DNA of 64,000 bases, from NCBI RefSeq assembly GCF_020251205.1, contig NZ_JAIWYX010000008.1:124001-188000 (forward strand). Reading direction: 5' to 3'. Of this stretch, positions 7,777 to 15,909 are shown piece by piece. The notes beneath the pieces are model-generated. The model had not been told where the DNA came from, did no database searches, and saw only the letters and a program-made list of their open reading frames with translations. The position numbers and the translations under genes are program-made. Source of the DNA: Arthrobacter sp. M4. GTDB lineage: Bacteria > Actinomycetota > Actinomycetes > Actinomycetales > Micrococcaceae. Each line of letters begins with the position of its first letter. Within the stretch, counting starts at the first letter, position 1.

Positions 7777-8247
7777 TCATCGGGCTTGGATGTGGAGCAT
7801 CAGCGCATCGAGGATCGGCAGCTGGCCTTTGACCAGCTTGTTGATGGCCTCGGATGCAGATACCCATTCAGCATGGTCGATCTCCGGGAAATCCTGGATG
7901 GTTCCGGAACCTTTGGGCCACTCCAGGGGGAAGGTGTTGCTGACGATCCGTTCCGGCTGGAAGTCGGTTTCAGCAGTGAACACGGTGATGACTTTGCCGG
8001 AGGGCTGCCTGAAAGCTCCCAGTTCGTGGTAATCCGCTGGAGGCACGGGGTTGCCCATCTCTTCGGCAAACTCGCGTTGCGCAGCCAGGAAGGCGTCCTC
8101 GTCGTCGAGGTATTCACCCTTGGGGATGGACCAGGAGTGGCTTTCCTTGTGCTCCCAGAACGGTCCGCCCATGTGGGCGATCCACACCTCTACCTCGGAG
8201 TTCTCCGTTCGCCTGTACAGCAGGATTCCAGCGCTTCGAACAGTCAT
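7777..8247 (-). CDS. NUDIX hydrolase
   Basis: A 156-residue cytoplasmic hydrolase of nucleoside-diphosphate-linked compounds. The Nudix box fits the consensus: Gly44, five residues, Glu50, seven residues, then REFAEEMG at 58-65. The early part (RSAGILLYRR then EVWIAHMGGPFW) is typical of the short actinobacterial subgroup often annotated as DNA mismatch repair or NTP hydrolases. Substrate unknown. Confidence 0.88.
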   Translation of the reverse strand: MTVRSAGILLYRRTENSEVEVWIAHMGGPFWEHKESHSWSIPKGEYLDDEDAFLAAQREFAEEMGNPVPPADYHELGAFRQPSGKVITVFTAETDFQPERIVSNTFPLEWPKGSGTIQDFPEIDHAEWVSASEAINKLVKGQLPILDALMLHIQAR

Positions 8248-8368
8248 GGATGTGCGTCCTTCCCCGGAAATCGTACTGCAGCGGCGTCGCTCTCAGTACG
8301 CCTGCCGAAGACGCGCCGGGCCGGGATAGCTCATGCGAGACCCTGGGACTACTCGGCTTCCGGGAAGA

Positions 8369-10096
8369 CTACTTGGCTTTGAAGCTCACCGTCGTGGATG
8401 ACTTGGCATTGCCGAAGGGGTCTTTGACCACGATCCGGTAGCTGTGGGTGGACCCCGGTGCCACGATATCCAGGAACTCCAGTGTGGGGCGGTTCCAGAA
8501 GGTTGTTGACTTTGCCTGGGTGTTGACAACTACGCCATCCCGGAAGACCTGATACGTCAAGTTGGCGTTGTCGCGGTCCCAGTTGGACTGCCAGCGCACG
8601 CGGATCTGTCCAGTTGCGGGGGAAGAGGGCGACGGATTGATGGAGTCCGCCGAGGACCGTGGGCCTTCCTTGTTGGGTGCGATCGAGGACAGCGCAAAGC
8701 GCACCAAGCCCTGCTGGCCTTTGAAATTGACGTTCAGGAACTCGCCGCCCATCACCACATATTGGCTATTCCCTGTGACAGTCCACGGGCCCTGGCCTTG
8801 ACCTGTGGCCGTGCCCGTGTCCAGGTCCGGGAACCACACCAATAGTTCCGGCGAAGGTTGTCCCGTGAAGCTGGGGTAGCCGTGGGTGTCCTTGATCAAG
8901 GTACGGGTGGGTTCCCGACCAAATGCGAGGGCTCGATGCCAGCTTTGAGGGTTTGTGTCCGGGAATCCGCCAAGGTTGCCGCAATAGTGCGGATGGCCCA
9001 CTAGGTAGTTGGCAGTGCTGCCGGCGAAGATGCTGTAGGAGTCGCCGTGGCAGTCCTCCAGCCATTTGATGCCCAGAGTGGTCCACAGCCCCGAGAATGA
9101 ACCCTCGAAATTGCCCGTTCCGCCGAAGTCGTAGCCGGTTCCGTACCAATTGGTACCGTCGGTGGTCAGTGAGGTGATGGCCGAACTGTCTCCGGCGTTC
9201 CGCACGACGTCGTTAACTGGCGTGGCGAGGTTGGCGCCGGTCACGGCGTCCAAGCCGCCAAGCCCATATCCGGGCTTGGCGGAACCGTTGAGCGAGGTGA
9301 AGTGTCCCCCGGCCACGATCTTCTTGTTGTCCGGGGACAGGACCAAAGCGTTGACTTTGCCGCCCTGGGCGTTCGGTTTCCAATCCGACAACACGCCGTT
9401 GGTGGAGTTCATGGCTGCCAAGCGGTTTCGGGCGGTGGTCCCCACAGTGGTGAAGTTGCCGCCCACGTACACCGTGGTGCCGGATGTCACGATGGCCCTG
9501 ACTGAGCCGTTCACCTTTGGCGCGAAACCGGCGATCACCGCGCCGGTGCCGGGGTCAAGCGCCACGATGCGATTGCGTGTCTGGCCGCTGACGGAAGTGA
9601 AATCCCCACCCACGTAGAGCCGGGACTTATCCGGTGACGGTGTGACCGTGAGTCCCTGTGCATTCAGCGTCGGCGCAAAACCGGGGATCAGGGCACCAGT
9701 CTGCAGATTGAAAGCCAGGATATTTTTCCGGGGCACGGTCTGCGCCCCCGGAGCGGCACCGGCCGGGCGGGCAGTGCCAAAACTGCCCACCGCGTACACG
9801 GTGTTGCCGATGATGGCCTGTTGCCACACCACGCCGTCGACTTGCACCGTCGGCAGGGCATCGGCCGTCACGGTGACGGGCGTCCTTGGGTCGTTCGGGT
9901 TGACGGGCTTGGAGTCTGCTGAAGCGCGCGGCATGGATCCCAGAATGAGGAAACTGAGTATCAGTGCGGCCGTGAGGACAGCTGCGACAGCCGCAACCGG
10001 GCCTTCCGCCGCCGTCGGACCTCCAGCCGTCGGACTTCCCGCCACCGGAACTGGGACCGTTGCGGCACGTGCGGTGCCGTTACGCAGTTTGCGCAT
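8369..10096 (-). CDS. Secreted or membrane-anchored delta-60/beta-propeller-type repeat protein with a C-terminal Fn3-like domain
   Basis: A 575-residue protein with a single N-terminal hydrophobic segment (residues about 33-55), most likely an uncleaved anchor or signal peptide ending near ASA. The central part has repeated LYVGGDFTSVSG, VYVGGNFTTVG and IVAGGHFTSLNG blades separated by about 45 residues, typical of delta-60-like or quinoprotein-like propellers. The C-terminal 90 residues (QIRVRWQSNWDRDNANLTYQ) resemble a fibronectin type III domain. A surface-binding or sugar-interacting role is plausible, but no enzyme active site can be seen. Confidence 0.75.
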   Translation of the reverse strand: MRKLRNGTARAATVPVPVAGSPTAGGPTAAEGPVAAVAAVLTAALILSFLILGSMPRASADSKPVNPNDPRTPVTVTADALPTVQVDGVVWQQAIIGNTVYAVGSFGTARPAGAAPGAQTVPRKNILAFNLQTGALIPGFAPTLNAQGLTVTPSPDKSRLYVGGDFTSVSGQTRNRIVALDPGTGAVIAGFAPKVNGSVRAIVTSGTTVYVGGNFTTVGTTARNRLAAMNSTNGVLSDWKPNAQGGKVNALVLSPDNKKIVAGGHFTSLNGSAKPGYGLGGLDAVTGANLATPVNDVVRNAGDSSAITSLTTDGTNWYGTGYDFGGTGNFEGSFSGLWTTLGIKWLEDCHGDSYSIFAGSTANYLVGHPHYCGNLGGFPDTNPQSWHRALAFGREPTRTLIKDTHGYPSFTGQPSPELLVWFPDLDTGTATGQGQGPWTVTGNSQYVVMGGEFLNVNFKGQQGLVRFALSSIAPNKEGPRSSADSINPSPSSPATGQIRVRWQSNWDRDNANLTYQVFRDGVVVNTQAKSTTFWNRPTLEFLDIVAPGSTHSYRIVVKDPFGNAKSSTTVSFKAK

Positions 10097-10210
10097 ACAT
10101 CCCAGTACAACGCCCTTGTGTCGCCTTGGACACGAGTAACTGGTACTCGATTCCTGTCGCAGCAGTTGCGCATCCGGACACGGCAGCCCCGGGAGGTACT
10201 CCCGCTGAAG

Positions 10211-10828
10211 CTAAAGTGCGAGGCCCGGGATGGGGGTCTGCGGCGGCAGTTCCCGGTCGGGACGCACCGCGCGAATCGCGTCCTCCATGAGTGCCACGGG
10301 GCGGTCCCAGGACCGGGAACCCGGCTCCATGGTGTCCACGGCACCGATCAGCATGGCGACGATGCGGACCATGTCCTCCAGGGTGATGTCCCGGCGAAGC
10401 GAACCCTGGCCCTGCCCGCGGACCAGCAGCACGCCGATCCCATCAATCAAGCCGCCCGTGATACCGGTGAGCAGGCCGCGGCGGCCAGCGACGGCGTCGA
10501 GCAGGTTGGCGTCCTCGCTGGCGACCTTCATCACGGCGTCGATTACCTTAAACAGCCCTTCCGCGGCGTCCATCCCGCCAAGGGCTTCCTCCACCACGGG
10601 GTCGACGTGGAGGCGGAGCTGGCGCGACAGCGCCGCGAGGACCAACTGTTCCTTGTCCGCGAAGTTCCGGAAAAGCGTTGCCGGACCGACGCCGGCGGTC
10701 GCAGCGATGGTCTGCAAAGGTACGTCGGGGCCCTGCTCGCGGAAGCACTGCCGCGCTGCCGTGATGATCTTGTCCACGTTGCGGGCCGCGTCCGCGCGCA
10801 GCGGTCTGCGTTCAAGGGGACGGTCCAT
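10211..10828 (-). CDS. TetR/AcrR family transcriptional regulator
   Basis: A 205-residue regulator with an N-terminal helix-turn-helix (residues about 16-62: AARNVDKIITAARQCFREQG then TIAATAGVGPATLFRNFADK). The variable C-terminal domain is of the SACE_7040/TetR_C type. It is divergent from the thiamine-binding protein gene and upstream of the secreted propeller gene. A loose dyad (GTTACT....AGTAGC near 10865-10880) in the divergent region is a possible binding site. Target unknown. Confidence 0.88.
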   Translation of the reverse strand: MDRPLERRPLRADAARNVDKIITAARQCFREQGPDVPLQTIAATAGVGPATLFRNFADKEQLVLAALSRQLRLHVDPVVEEALGGMDAAEGLFKVIDAVMKVASEDANLLDAVAGRRGLLTGITGGLIDGIGVLLVRGQGQGSLRRDITLEDMVRIVAMLIGAVDTMEPGSRSWDRPVALMEDAIRAVRPDRELPPQTPIPGLAL

Positions 10829-10916
10829 GCTGTCAGAGTAGCAACGCCGACGGCTGGTCCTCGGGTTACTTTTTAGTAGCGGCTATTGTGACACGGCCCC
10901 ATGAAACACTGGGCTC

Positions 10917-11246
10917 ATGTTGCTTGCATTTTCTGTTGCTCCCTCGGGCCGCCCTGCCTCCGCTGAAGGCGCAGGCTACTCGGAAGATGGATCTGTCCAC
11001 GACGCAGTGGCCGCCGCAGTCAAGATCGTGCGGGATTCGGGCCTGCCCAACCGGACGGACGCCATGTTCACCACCATCGAAGGCGAATGGGATGAGGTGT
11101 TCGATGTCGTCAAGCGGGCCACTGAAGCTGTGGGCAAGTACGGCAGCCGAGTCTCCCTAGTGATCAAAGCGGACATCCGCCCCGGTTACACCGGCGAGCT
11201 CACGGGAAAGGTCGAACGGCTGGAAAATGCTATCGCCGAGTCGTAG
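10917..11246 (+). CDS. Thiamine-binding protein (MTH1187/YkoF-like)
   Basis: A 109-residue protein of the DUF77/Thiamine_BP family. It begins MLLAFSVAPSG and has the family features GSVHDAVAAAVKIVRDSGL and NRTDAMFTTIEGEWDEVFDV. Related proteins bind thiamine or hydroxymethylpyrimidine. No TPP riboswitch is visible upstream. It is followed after 20 bases by the O-methyltransferase, so the two may be co-transcribed. Confidence 0.85.
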   Translation: MLLAFSVAPSGRPASAEGAGYSEDGSVHDAVAAAVKIVRDSGLPNRTDAMFTTIEGEWDEVFDVVKRATEAVGKYGSRVSLVIKADIRPGYTGELTGKVERLENAIAES

Positions 11247-11266
11247 CTAGGTGCCAGACTGGGCGC

Positions 11267-11950
11267 ATGATCGAACATGTGGCCCAGCCAGGCTGGGTGG
11301 CCGTTGAGCGGTACTTGTCCGACGTCGTCGTTCATCCGGACGCCTCGCTCAAGCGGGCGGTCCAGTCCGCCGTCGACGCCGGGATGCCACCTATCGAAGT
11401 GGCGCCCAACGCAGGCAAGCTGCTCAAGATGCTGGTCCAGCTGTCAGGCGCCCGCAGGGTTTTGGAGATTGGAACCTTGGCCGGGTTCAGCACCATTTGG
11501 ATGGCCCAGGGACTTCCCGACGACGGCAGGTTGGTCACGTGCGAATACTTGCCTTTCCATGCTGGCGTGGCCCGGGCGAATGTGGACGCAGCCGGTTTGG
11601 GCGACAAAGTGGACATCCGGGTTGGTGCGGCCCTGGACACCCTGCCTACCTTGGTGTCCGAGGTGGAGCGCGAAGGGCCATTCGACTTTGTGTTCATCGA
11701 CGCGGACAAGGAAAACGACGCCAATTACCTGGACTGGGCGATCCGGCTTGGCAGGTCCGGGACCGCGATCGTGATGGACAACGTCATTTGGGACGGTGCC
11801 ATCCTTGAGCCGTCCAGGGACGAGGTGAACGCGCCGGGAATCGTCTCCGCGCTCCAAATGATGGGCCGGGACGAGCGACTCGACGCCACTGCCATCCAGA
11901 CCGTCGGCAGCAAAGGCTGGGACGGCTTCGCCCTGGCGCGGGTGCGCTAA
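11267..11950 (+). CDS. SAM-dependent O-methyltransferase (family 3)
   Basis: A 227-residue class I methyltransferase related to catechol/caffeoyl-CoA O-methyltransferases. SAM-binding motif I is VLEIGTLAGFST (residues 65-76). Later come DFVFIDADKEND, which carries metal-ligand acids, and MDNVIWDG. The substrate is not identifiable; such genes are common in Micrococcaceae. Confidence 0.9.
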   Translation: MIEHVAQPGWVAVERYLSDVVVHPDASLKRAVQSAVDAGMPPIEVAPNAGKLLKMLVQLSGARRVLEIGTLAGFSTIWMAQGLPDDGRLVTCEYLPFHAGVARANVDAAGLGDKVDIRVGAALDTLPTLVSEVEREGPFDFVFIDADKENDANYLDWAIRLGRSGTAIVMDNVIWDGAILEPSRDEVNAPGIVSALQMMGRDERLDATAIQTVGSKGWDGFALARVR

Positions 11951-12000
11951 GGCGGGGACAGTTAGCGTCGCCTAGTCGATGCCGCCGTCGCGCTTGCCGC

Positions 12001-12192
12001 CGTTTAGTACCTGCCGCCGTCGGGCCTGCCGCCGTTTAGTCCCTGCCGCGGTCACGCCTGCCGCCGTCGTGCCGGCAGCCGTTTACTCCTTGCCGCCGTC
12101 GCGCCGGCCGCCGTTTAGTCCCCGCCGCGGTCACACCTGCCGCCGTCGTGCAGGCAGCCGTTTACTCCTTGCCGCCGTCGCGCCGGCCGTCC
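12001..12192 (+). repeat. 79-bp tandem duplication spanning the stop of the YihY gene
   Basis: TTTAGTCC recurs at 12035 and 12114, and TTTACTCC at 12083 and 12162, both exactly 79 bases apart. The second copy overlaps the last coding bases of the minus-strand YihY gene, whose TAA is the complement of TTA at 12162-12164. A partial third copy begins at 12003. Sub-units of TGCCGCCGT recur inside the repeat. Confidence 0.88.
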
Positions 12193-13313
12193 CGGCCGTC
12201 CTGGCTGGTTTCATTGTCTCGGCTGTACTGCTCGCGGAGGTCGCGCCCGTAGGCAATGTCCTCCTCCTCGCGATCCTGGAGCTTTTTGCTGAGTTTTGTG
12301 TCCCTTGGCGGCAACTGAAGTGTTTCCTCCGCCTCGATGCCAGCCTGCAACTGTCGGCCCCTTTCCATCTCGGCGTCGAGTTCGGCACCGAATAGCAGGG
12401 ACATATTCGTGATCCAAAGCCACAGCAACAGTACGATCACGCCAGCGATCGCGCCGTAGGTTTTGTTGTAGTTGCTGAAATTCGCCACATAAAAACCGAA
12501 GCCCAGCGACGACAACATGAAAATGACCAGTGCAATGAATGAACCGATGCTCATCCAACGGAATTTGGGCTGCTTCACATTAGGCGTCGCGTAGTAAAGG
12601 ATGGCGATCAACATGATCGCGAGCACTATGACCACGGGTAACTTTGCCAGGTCCCACGCGCTTTGGAATGCTTTGCCGAGCCCTATGAGATTGCCAACAG
12701 CCTCTGCAATAGGTCCGGTCACAACCAACAGGCTGGCCAGGATTGCCACCATAACCACGGTGACGACCGTGACCGCGAGCATTGTGCCGCGAAGCTTGAT
12801 GAAACCGCGCCCCTCGTCCACTTCGTAAATCCGGTTCATTGCCCGCGCAAAGGCGCCAACATATCCAGACGCCGACCACAAAGCCACGGCTAGACCAATG
12901 AAGAACGTCAGTCCGGCCGTGGTTGATTTGGTCAATTCCTCCACCGGTTGGCGTATGAGTTCCATCGAGGATCCTGGCGCAATTCCCTGGGCCAAATCCA
13001 GAATGGCGGCCGTGGTCCTTTCGGCTTGCCCAAAAACTCCCAGAAGCGATACCAGCGCCAGCAGGGCAGGGAACATCGACAACACGCCGTAGTAAGTAAG
13101 GGAAGCGGCAAGGTCCGGACATTGATCGCTGGAGAATTCCCGCAAAGTCTTCTTGAGGATGTACATCCACCAAGGTTTGGTGATGTCCGTTGGGCTATCC
13201 GGCTTCCGCGCGTCGTCGGGTTCGGGCGCGACGTCAGCTTTGGCTGTACTGGTCTCGGCAGTCGGGGTGTCCTTGACTGCTTCCCGTTGGGATACGTCTC
13301 CGTGCTTTGCCAT
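12162..13313 (-). CDS. YihY/virulence factor BrkB family membrane protein
   Basis: A 383-residue integral membrane protein with about six helices. It carries the family signature AASLTYYGVLSMFPALLALVSL and the later SASGYVGAFARAMNRIYEVDEGR. The N-terminus (residues 1-55) and the C-terminal 60 residues are charged and cytoplasmic; the tail ends DGRDGRRDGGKE. No transport substrate is established for this family. It reads away from the spermidine-synthase-like gene, with a shared AT-rich promoter region at 13314-13456. Confidence 0.88.
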   Translation of the reverse strand: MAKHGDVSQREAVKDTPTAETSTAKADVAPEPDDARKPDSPTDITKPWWMYILKKTLREFSSDQCPDLAASLTYYGVLSMFPALLALVSLLGVFGQAERTTAAILDLAQGIAPGSSMELIRQPVEELTKSTTAGLTFFIGLAVALWSASGYVGAFARAMNRIYEVDEGRGFIKLRGTMLAVTVVTVVMVAILASLLVVTGPIAEAVGNLIGLGKAFQSAWDLAKLPVVIVLAIMLIAILYYATPNVKQPKFRWMSIGSFIALVIFMLSSLGFGFYVANFSNYNKTYGAIAGVIVLLLWLWITNMSLLFGAELDAEMERGRQLQAGIEAEETLQLPPRDTKLSKKLQDREEEDIAYGRDLREQYSRDNETSQDGRDGRRDGGKE

Positions 13314-13456
13314 CGGAACCCTCCTTGGCCAACTGATGGGCGTTTATGGTTAACATCCAATAATAAGTACCCTTAGTTTCTAGTATGAATCAGCGGCCCG
13401 TGCCTGGGTGCGCACAGTCTCCACTAGGGTTGAGGGGAGACGAGGAGGCTGCTGCA

Positions 13457-14389
13457 ATGGCTAAGCGTGGCAGGAGCGGCAAGAGCTCCGGGAGGCCCAT
13501 CGGAAGGACGACGGCGGCACTCAGCGATGCGCCCGCCAGCGCCAATGCGGCGGGGCCGGTTCAGGGCATTTACTACATCGATACCGGTGACTGCGAGTTG
13601 CTCCAGGACCCGGACAATTCAAACGGTTGGCTGTTGAAGATCAACGGCGTGATGAGCTCGCACATCGACCTCGCCGACCCCCTGTTCCTGGATTTTGAGT
13701 ACATGCGCTGGATCGCGGCGCTGGTGGAATCCCGCTGGCCGCAGCTGGATAAGCCCAAACTTCGGGCCCTGCACCTGGGTGGTGGCGCCTGCTCCATGGC
13801 ACGTTATGTGCACGCGGCCTATCCCGATGCTCGCCAGGTGGTCGTTGAACTGGACGGCAAACTGGCCGGGTATGTCCGTGACTGGTTCGAGCTCCCGAAG
13901 GCGCCGCTGCTGCGGATCCGGGTGGGCGAGGCTCGTCAGGTCACCGAGTCGCTCACTCCGGAAACGCGCGACCTGATTATTCGTGATGTCTTCTCTGGTG
14001 CGTTTACTCCCCGCGCCCTGACCACGCGCGAATTCGTTGAGCACGCTGATCGCGTCTTGGCGCCTGGAGGAGTGTATGTGGTCAACTCGGGGGATTCTCC
14101 GGACCTGAAGAGCGCCAGGGAGGATGCCGCCACCATTGCCGACGTGTTCGAACACACGGTGATCATCGCCGACCCCGCGATGCTTAAGGGGCGCAGGTAC
14201 GGGAACATCATCATCGCCGGTAGCCATCAACCGTTGCCGGATGATCCCGCTTTGGTTCGGACTCTCCTGGGCGGCGCCGTTCCGGCGCATCTGTGGCAGG
14301 ACCACCAGGTGCGTGCCTTCGCTGTTGGCGCCAAGGTCCGGCACGATCCGCAGCTCCCGGAAGATCCGGCACCCGGGGAGGCGTCATAG
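13457..14389 (+). CDS. Spermidine synthase-like methyltransferase-fold protein
   Basis: A 310-residue protein with a spermine/spermidine synthase-like Rossmann domain. LRALHLGGGACSMARYVHA is the SAM-like binding loop, followed by QVVVELDGKLAGYVRDWF and the DLIIRDVFSGAFTP region. The N-terminal membrane domain of fused MFS-type relatives is absent. ATG at 13457 is chosen because GAGGAGG sits at 13442-13448; an upstream in-frame ATG (13385) has none. A true aminopropyltransferase activity is uncertain. Confidence 0.78.
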   Translation: MAKRGRSGKSSGRPIGRTTAALSDAPASANAAGPVQGIYYIDTGDCELLQDPDNSNGWLLKINGVMSSHIDLADPLFLDFEYMRWIAALVESRWPQLDKPKLRALHLGGGACSMARYVHAAYPDARQVVVELDGKLAGYVRDWFELPKAPLLRIRVGEARQVTESLTPETRDLIIRDVFSGAFTPRALTTREFVEHADRVLAPGGVYVVNSGDSPDLKSAREDAATIADVFEHTVIIADPAMLKGRRYGNIIIAGSHQPLPDDPALVRTLLGGAVPAHLWQDHQVRAFAVGAKVRHDPQLPEDPAPGEAS

Positions 14390-14457
14390 CCGAGCCTGGA
14401 AAGGCGGCATTCACCCGACTCTGCTTACAATCAACCGAGTCGACTATCGAGGAAATA

Positions 14458-14805
14458 ATGAAAAAACTCGCCATTACCGTGCTTGCCGCGGGCCTTGCCC
14501 TCTCCGCTACGGCCTGCTCGCCCACCAAACTTAGCAACCAGGAAACCTGCGAACGGGTCAACCTTGTGGTGTCCACTCCGGCAGGTTCCAATACCGGCAA
14601 GGCAGGAACCACGCGCCTGGCCAACGCCATCCGTCCCGTTGAGGCTGTTGCATCGGACGACCTTAAGCCGGCACTACGGGGCATCCTCAAGTTCTTGGAC
14701 GAGTCCATCAAGAAAGAAACGGACCAGGCCAAACTTGAGGAACTGCGGCCCGAATACGAGAAGGGCGTATCCACGTACAACCAGTTCTGCTCGCAGGCAG
14801 GCTAG
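14458..14805 (+). CDS. Small putative lipoprotein
   Basis: A 115-residue exported protein. The signal sequence MKKLAITVLAAGLALSATAC ends in a lipobox with Cys20 as the lipidated residue. The mature part is helical and charged (LKFLDESIKKETDQAKLEEL), with a Cys near each end (CERVN and FCSQ) that could form a disulfide. Function unknown. ATG follows a GAGGAAATA leader. A 12-bp terminator lies right after it. Confidence 0.8.
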   Translation: MKKLAITVLAAGLALSATACSPTKLSNQETCERVNLVVSTPAGSNTGKAGTTRLANAIRPVEAVASDDLKPALRGILKFLDESIKKETDQAKLEELRPEYEKGVSTYNQFCSQAG

Positions 14806-14823
14806 CGGGCCCACAATGCGCTG

Positions 14824-14853
14824 GCTTCGCCCGGCTAATCGGCCGGGCGAAGC
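14824..14853 (+). terminator. Hairpin terminator between lipoprotein and LysR genes
   Basis: GCTTCGCCCGGC (14824-14835) and GCCGGGCGAAGC (14842-14853) form a perfect 12-bp stem with a TAATCG loop. It lies between two convergent genes and could serve both. Confidence 0.75.
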
Positions 14854-14864
14854 AGTGGGTTCCC

Positions 14865-15779
14865 TTACCCACCCCTAGCCTCACGGCCACGGCCCATCAA
14901 CGCCTCCTTATGGACCGCCATTTGCTCACGGATGGCCCGCACGACGGCGGCCACAGCGGGGCGGCGCATGGCGTCCGGGCGGAGGACCATCCAGTAGGGG
15001 AGCAGCTCCGCGAAGGTCTCGGGGAGCAACCGCACCAGATCATGGTGTAGATCGGCCATAAAGCACGGCAGGAAGCCAACCCCGGCTCCAGCGCGCGTAG
15101 CCTCGACGTGGACTAACACGTTCGTGGAGCTCAGGCCGTCGCGCATGGAGGGGACCAGCCGCCGCGGCGCATCAAGGTCGTCCACTTGCAGCATTGAATC
15201 CACGAAGTACACCAGCTGGTGTTCCGTGAGCTCCTTGATGCTCCGTGGATTGCCACGGTCCGCCAGGTACGCCCGGGACGCATACATGCCCAGCATGTAC
15301 TCGCCCAACTCAAAGGCCTCCGCCCGGTGGACCTGCGGCGCACCCACCACCACTTCGATGTCCAGGCCGGACCTTTGCTGGAGGGCGCGTCGCGTCACCG
15401 TGATGATTTCCACGCTGAGTCCAGGATGGTCCCGCCGCAGCCGGGCGACCGCGGGTGCCGCGATATAGGCGCTGAACCCATCGGTCGCCGTCATGCGTAC
15501 GACGCCGGTAATCGGGTCGGGTGTCTCATCGGAACCTCCCAGCGTGCCCACCGCCGCTTCCACCCGCTCGGCGACGGCTACGGCCTCCGCACCTAGTTCC
15601 GTCACCTCCCATCCTCCCGCCGCGCGGGCCAGGACCCTGCCGCCGAGCGCCTTCTCAAGGGCCGCTATCCTGCGCGACACCGTGGTGTGGTTCAAGCCCA
15701 AGGCCTGCGCCGCCGTCGTAAATTTGCCGGAGCGGGAGACGGCAAGGAGGACCAGCAGGTCGTCTGGATTTGGGTTCAT
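14865..15779 (-). CDS. LysR family transcriptional regulator
   Basis: A 304-residue LysR regulator with the N-terminal winged helix (MNPNPDDLLVLLAVSRSGKF, then GLNHTTVSRRIAALEKALGG) and a periplasmic-binding-like effector domain. ATG at 15779 (MNPNPDD) is preferred over the upstream in-frame start. It is divergent from the MHS transporter, so it is the likely activator of that gene; the effector is probably the transported organic acid or a metabolite. Confidence 0.9.
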   Translation of the reverse strand: MNPNPDDLLVLLAVSRSGKFTTAAQALGLNHTTVSRRIAALEKALGGRVLARAAGGWEVTELGAEAVAVAERVEAAVGTLGGSDETPDPITGVVRMTATDGFSAYIAAPAVARLRRDHPGLSVEIITVTRRALQQRSGLDIEVVVGAPQVHRAEAFELGEYMLGMYASRAYLADRGNPRSIKELTEHQLVYFVDSMLQVDDLDAPRRLVPSMRDGLSSTNVLVHVEATRAGAGVGFLPCFMADLHHDLVRLLPETFAELLPYWMVLRPDAMRRPAVAAVVRAIREQMAVHKEALMGRGREARGG

Positions 15780-15787
15780 ATCTGCAA

Positions 15788-15841
15788 TTCTGCACAGGCT
15801 TGGTGCCTTTTTGGCCATTGAGGACCAGTGAATATGCAGAA
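15788..15841 (+). promoter_or_regulatory. Divergent LysR/MHS control region
   Basis: TTCTGCA (15788-15794) and TGCAGAA (15835-15841) are inverted 7-bp arms. A close TCTGCAATTCTGCA direct pair lies at 15781-15794. Such spaced dyads are typical LysR recognition and activation sites. It lies between the lysR start and the transporter ribosome site. Confidence 0.45.
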
Positions 15842-15909
15842 ATACTCAGTGGAGCATTCCGTGTTGTGGATCACAGCACGTGTCGACGGAGACACCCAAG
15901 GAGATGGAC

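Noticed and set aside
7081-8382. Long open frame on the plus strand opposite the DUF5684 and NUDIX genes
   Set aside because: Its protein is low-complexity and is the antisense of two well-supported genes; high GC keeps stops rare on the other strand.
10858-10885. TetR operator in the 10.8-kb divergent region
   Set aside because: The GTTACT/AGTAGC dyad is short and imperfect, so it is mentioned only in the gene entry.
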